Shown here piece after piece: positions 62,871-64,000 of a stretch of 64,000 nucleotides of DNA. Numbering within the stretch: position 1 is the first letter of the stretch; every line of letters begins with the position of its first letter. The notes beneath the pieces are model-generated. The model worked only from the letters and a program-made list of their open reading frames with translations. It was not told where the DNA came from and did no database searches. Made by a program: the position numbers and the translations under genes. The stretch is from Adhaeribacter arboris (lineage in GTDB: Bacteria; Bacteroidota; Bacteroidia; Cytophagales; Hymenobacteraceae), in assembly GCF_003023845.1 (NCBI RefSeq), contig NZ_PYFT01000001.1, positions 1,054,001-1,118,000 of the forward strand, given 5' to 3'.

Positions 62871-63899
62871 ATGTCTTTACTCGGCCGTCGTAAATTTATC
62901 AAAGCTTCTTCACTAGGAATGTCCCTGTTGGCTTTTGATCGTTCTGTTTTTGCCTCAGCTTTGCCCGAAAATAAATTTGCTCCTCTGGCACCCATTGTAA
63001 TTTCTACCTGGGATTTCGGTATTCCCGCCAATCAAGCCGCCTGGAAAATTTTAAGTCAGGGCGGCCGGGCCTTAGATGCGGTTGAAGCCGGGGCCCGGAT
63101 TCCGGAAGCAGATTTAAATAATCACAGTGTGGGTCGCGCCGGCTATCCGGACCGGGATGGCTACGTAACCTTAGACGCTTGCATAATGGATGAACAAGGA
63201 AATTGCGGGGCGGTAGCCGCCCTGGAAAATATTGATCATCCCATTTCCGTGGCCCGGCTGGTAATGGAAAAAACGCCGCACGTTTTTTTAGTAGGCACGG
63301 GTGCCACCCAATTTGCCCTAGAAAACGGCTTTAAAAAAATGAAATTACTTACGCCCGAGTCAGAGAAAGCCTGGCGCGAATGGTTAAAAGAAGCGAAGTA
63401 TAAACCAACCATAAACGTCGAAAACAAATTGTACCGGCCGGATAAATTACCCGGCAATAAATTCAACCACGATACCATTGGCATGTTGGCCCTGGATGCA
63501 AAAGGTAATTTATCGGGCGCTTGTACTACAAGCGGAATGGCTTTTAAAATGCACGGCCGGGTAGGAGATAGCCCCATTATTGGCGCCGGATTGTACATCG
63601 ACAACGAGGTGGGTGGCGCTACTTCTACGGGGGTAGGAGAAGAAGTAATCCGGAACGTAGGCAGCTTTTTAGTAGTAGAATTAATGCGGCAAGGTTACTC
63701 TCCCGAAAAAGCTTGCCAAACCGCGGTGCAGCGAATCATTAACAAAAAACCGGAGAAAGCGAAGGATCTGCAGGTAGGATTTCTGGCGTTGAACAAAAAA
63801 GGAGAATACGGGGCTTATGCCATTCAAAAAGGATTTTCTTACGCGGTTTGCACTTCCGAAAAACAAGATTTGCTGCTGCCAAGTAAAAGTAATTTTTAA
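62871..63899 (+). CDS. N4-(beta-N-acetylglucosaminyl)-L-asparaginase (glycosylasparaginase)
   Basis: A 342-residue Ntn-hydrolase with a twin-arginine-like export signal (GRRKFIKASSLG). The autocleavage and catalytic site is the HDTIGMLALD motif, where Thr202 becomes the N-terminal nucleophile. Family motifs before it are LDAVEAGARIPEADLNNHSVGRAG and GCGAVA-like (NCGAVAALENIDHP). After it come GACTTSGMAFKMHGRVGDSPIIGAGLYIDNEVGGATSTGVGE with substrate-binding residues. It cleaves the GlcNAc-Asn bond of N-glycans. This fits the fucosidase and kinase in the same block; 282 AT-rich bases separate it from CBM9. Confidence 0.93.
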   Translation: MSLLGRRKFIKASSLGMSLLAFDRSVFASALPENKFAPLAPIVISTWDFGIPANQAAWKILSQGGRALDAVEAGARIPEADLNNHSVGRAGYPDRDGYVTLDACIMDEQGNCGAVAALENIDHPISVARLVMEKTPHVFLVGTGATQFALENGFKKMKLLTPESEKAWREWLKEAKYKPTINVENKLYRPDKLPGNKFNHDTIGMLALDAKGNLSGACTTSGMAFKMHGRVGDSPIIGAGLYIDNEVGGATSTGVGEEVIRNVGSFLVVELMRQGYSPEKACQTAVQRIINKKPEKAKDLQVGFLALNKKGEYGAYAIQKGFSYAVCTSEKQDLLLPSKSNF

Positions 63900-64000
63900 A
63901 TATCGAACAAGAACGTAATGTTGTATTAGAATAAGGTTAAAGTGGATTAATAAGGTTTAAATAGTCGTAATATATTGTTATTCTATATTGTAAATACTAT

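Noticed and set aside
1-64000. CRISPR arrays, tRNA or rRNA genes, prophage or conjugation genes
   Set aside because: None seen: no regularly spaced repeats, no tRNA-like CCA or TTCGA arms in the gaps read, no integrase, capsid or Tra-type proteins. Weak tRNA-like folds cannot be excluded without a covariance search.

Overview
This window looks like a chromosomal stretch from a Bacteroidota bacterium, most likely order Cytophagales and close to Adhaeribacter/Hymenobacteraceae. The evidence is three SusC/SusD outer-membrane pairs, signal peptides and lipoboxes of Bacteroidota type, AT-rich intergenic DNA without Shine-Dalgarno sites, one promoter of the TTG-N19-TAnnTTTG type, and planctomycete-like c-type cytochrome families that are common in soil Cytophagales. 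The genus is an inference. No tRNA, rRNA, CRISPR array or complete transposon was seen.

Layout. 1-4130: accessory genes and wreckage: a partial gene at the left edge, two poorly known exported proteins, a DUF433 remnant run into a lipoprotein ORF, a truncated AraC-like gene beside an IS3 transposase tail, and two DinB-fold genes. 4410-6570: a GntR-type regulator and L-rhamnose mutarotase. 6570-33531: secreted proteins dominated by two sets of DUF1549/DUF1553 cytochrome plus DUF1501 proteins, propeller/HEAT/cytochrome proteins (one a pseudogene), SusCD pair 1, an FG-GAP protein and a DUF1080 (3-keto-glycoside hydrolase family) lipoprotein. 34042-43765: a minus-strand block of SusCD pair 2 followed by a DUF4432 epimerase-like protein, a phosphomannose-isomerase-like cupin, a TIM-barrel isomerase and a Gfo/Idh/MocA oxidoreductase. 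44485-50831: the cytoplasmic L-rhamnose pathway (FGGY kinase, RhaI-type isomerase, fused rhamnulose-1-P aldolase/dehydrogenase, RhaT symporter). 52293-63899: a LacI regulator, SusCD pair 3, GH29 alpha-L-fucosidase, ROK kinase, a CBM9-like protein and glycosylasparaginase, which together look like a glycoprotein-glycan locus.

How the genes work together. The most striking signal is a 17-bp tandem direct repeat, CAGGATA-N3-CAGGATA (10-bp period), present nine times in intergenic DNA. It lies upstream of rhaM, the 911-aa cytochrome protein, SusC 1, the FG-GAP protein, the DUF1080 protein, SusC 2, the aldolase/dehydrogenase and rhaT; one copy has no obvious target. In the eight copies with a target the repeat reads toward that gene. 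This ties classical L-rhamnose catabolism to cytochrome and keto-glycoside-type genes in one predicted regulon. My working hypothesis is a rhamnoside-uptake and oxidative glycoside-processing regulon controlled by one regulator, with the GntR protein at 4410 as the best local candidate. The fucosidase locus appears to be under separate LacI control, because its divergent promoter region carries two 14-bp LacI-like operators arranged as a perfect inverted repeat.

Other notable items are the frameshifted propeller/cytochrome gene at 10981-13235 whose haem motif has also lost its histidine, a dispersed family of GC-rich intergenic repeats, and a 104-bp element with 28-bp terminal inverted repeats.
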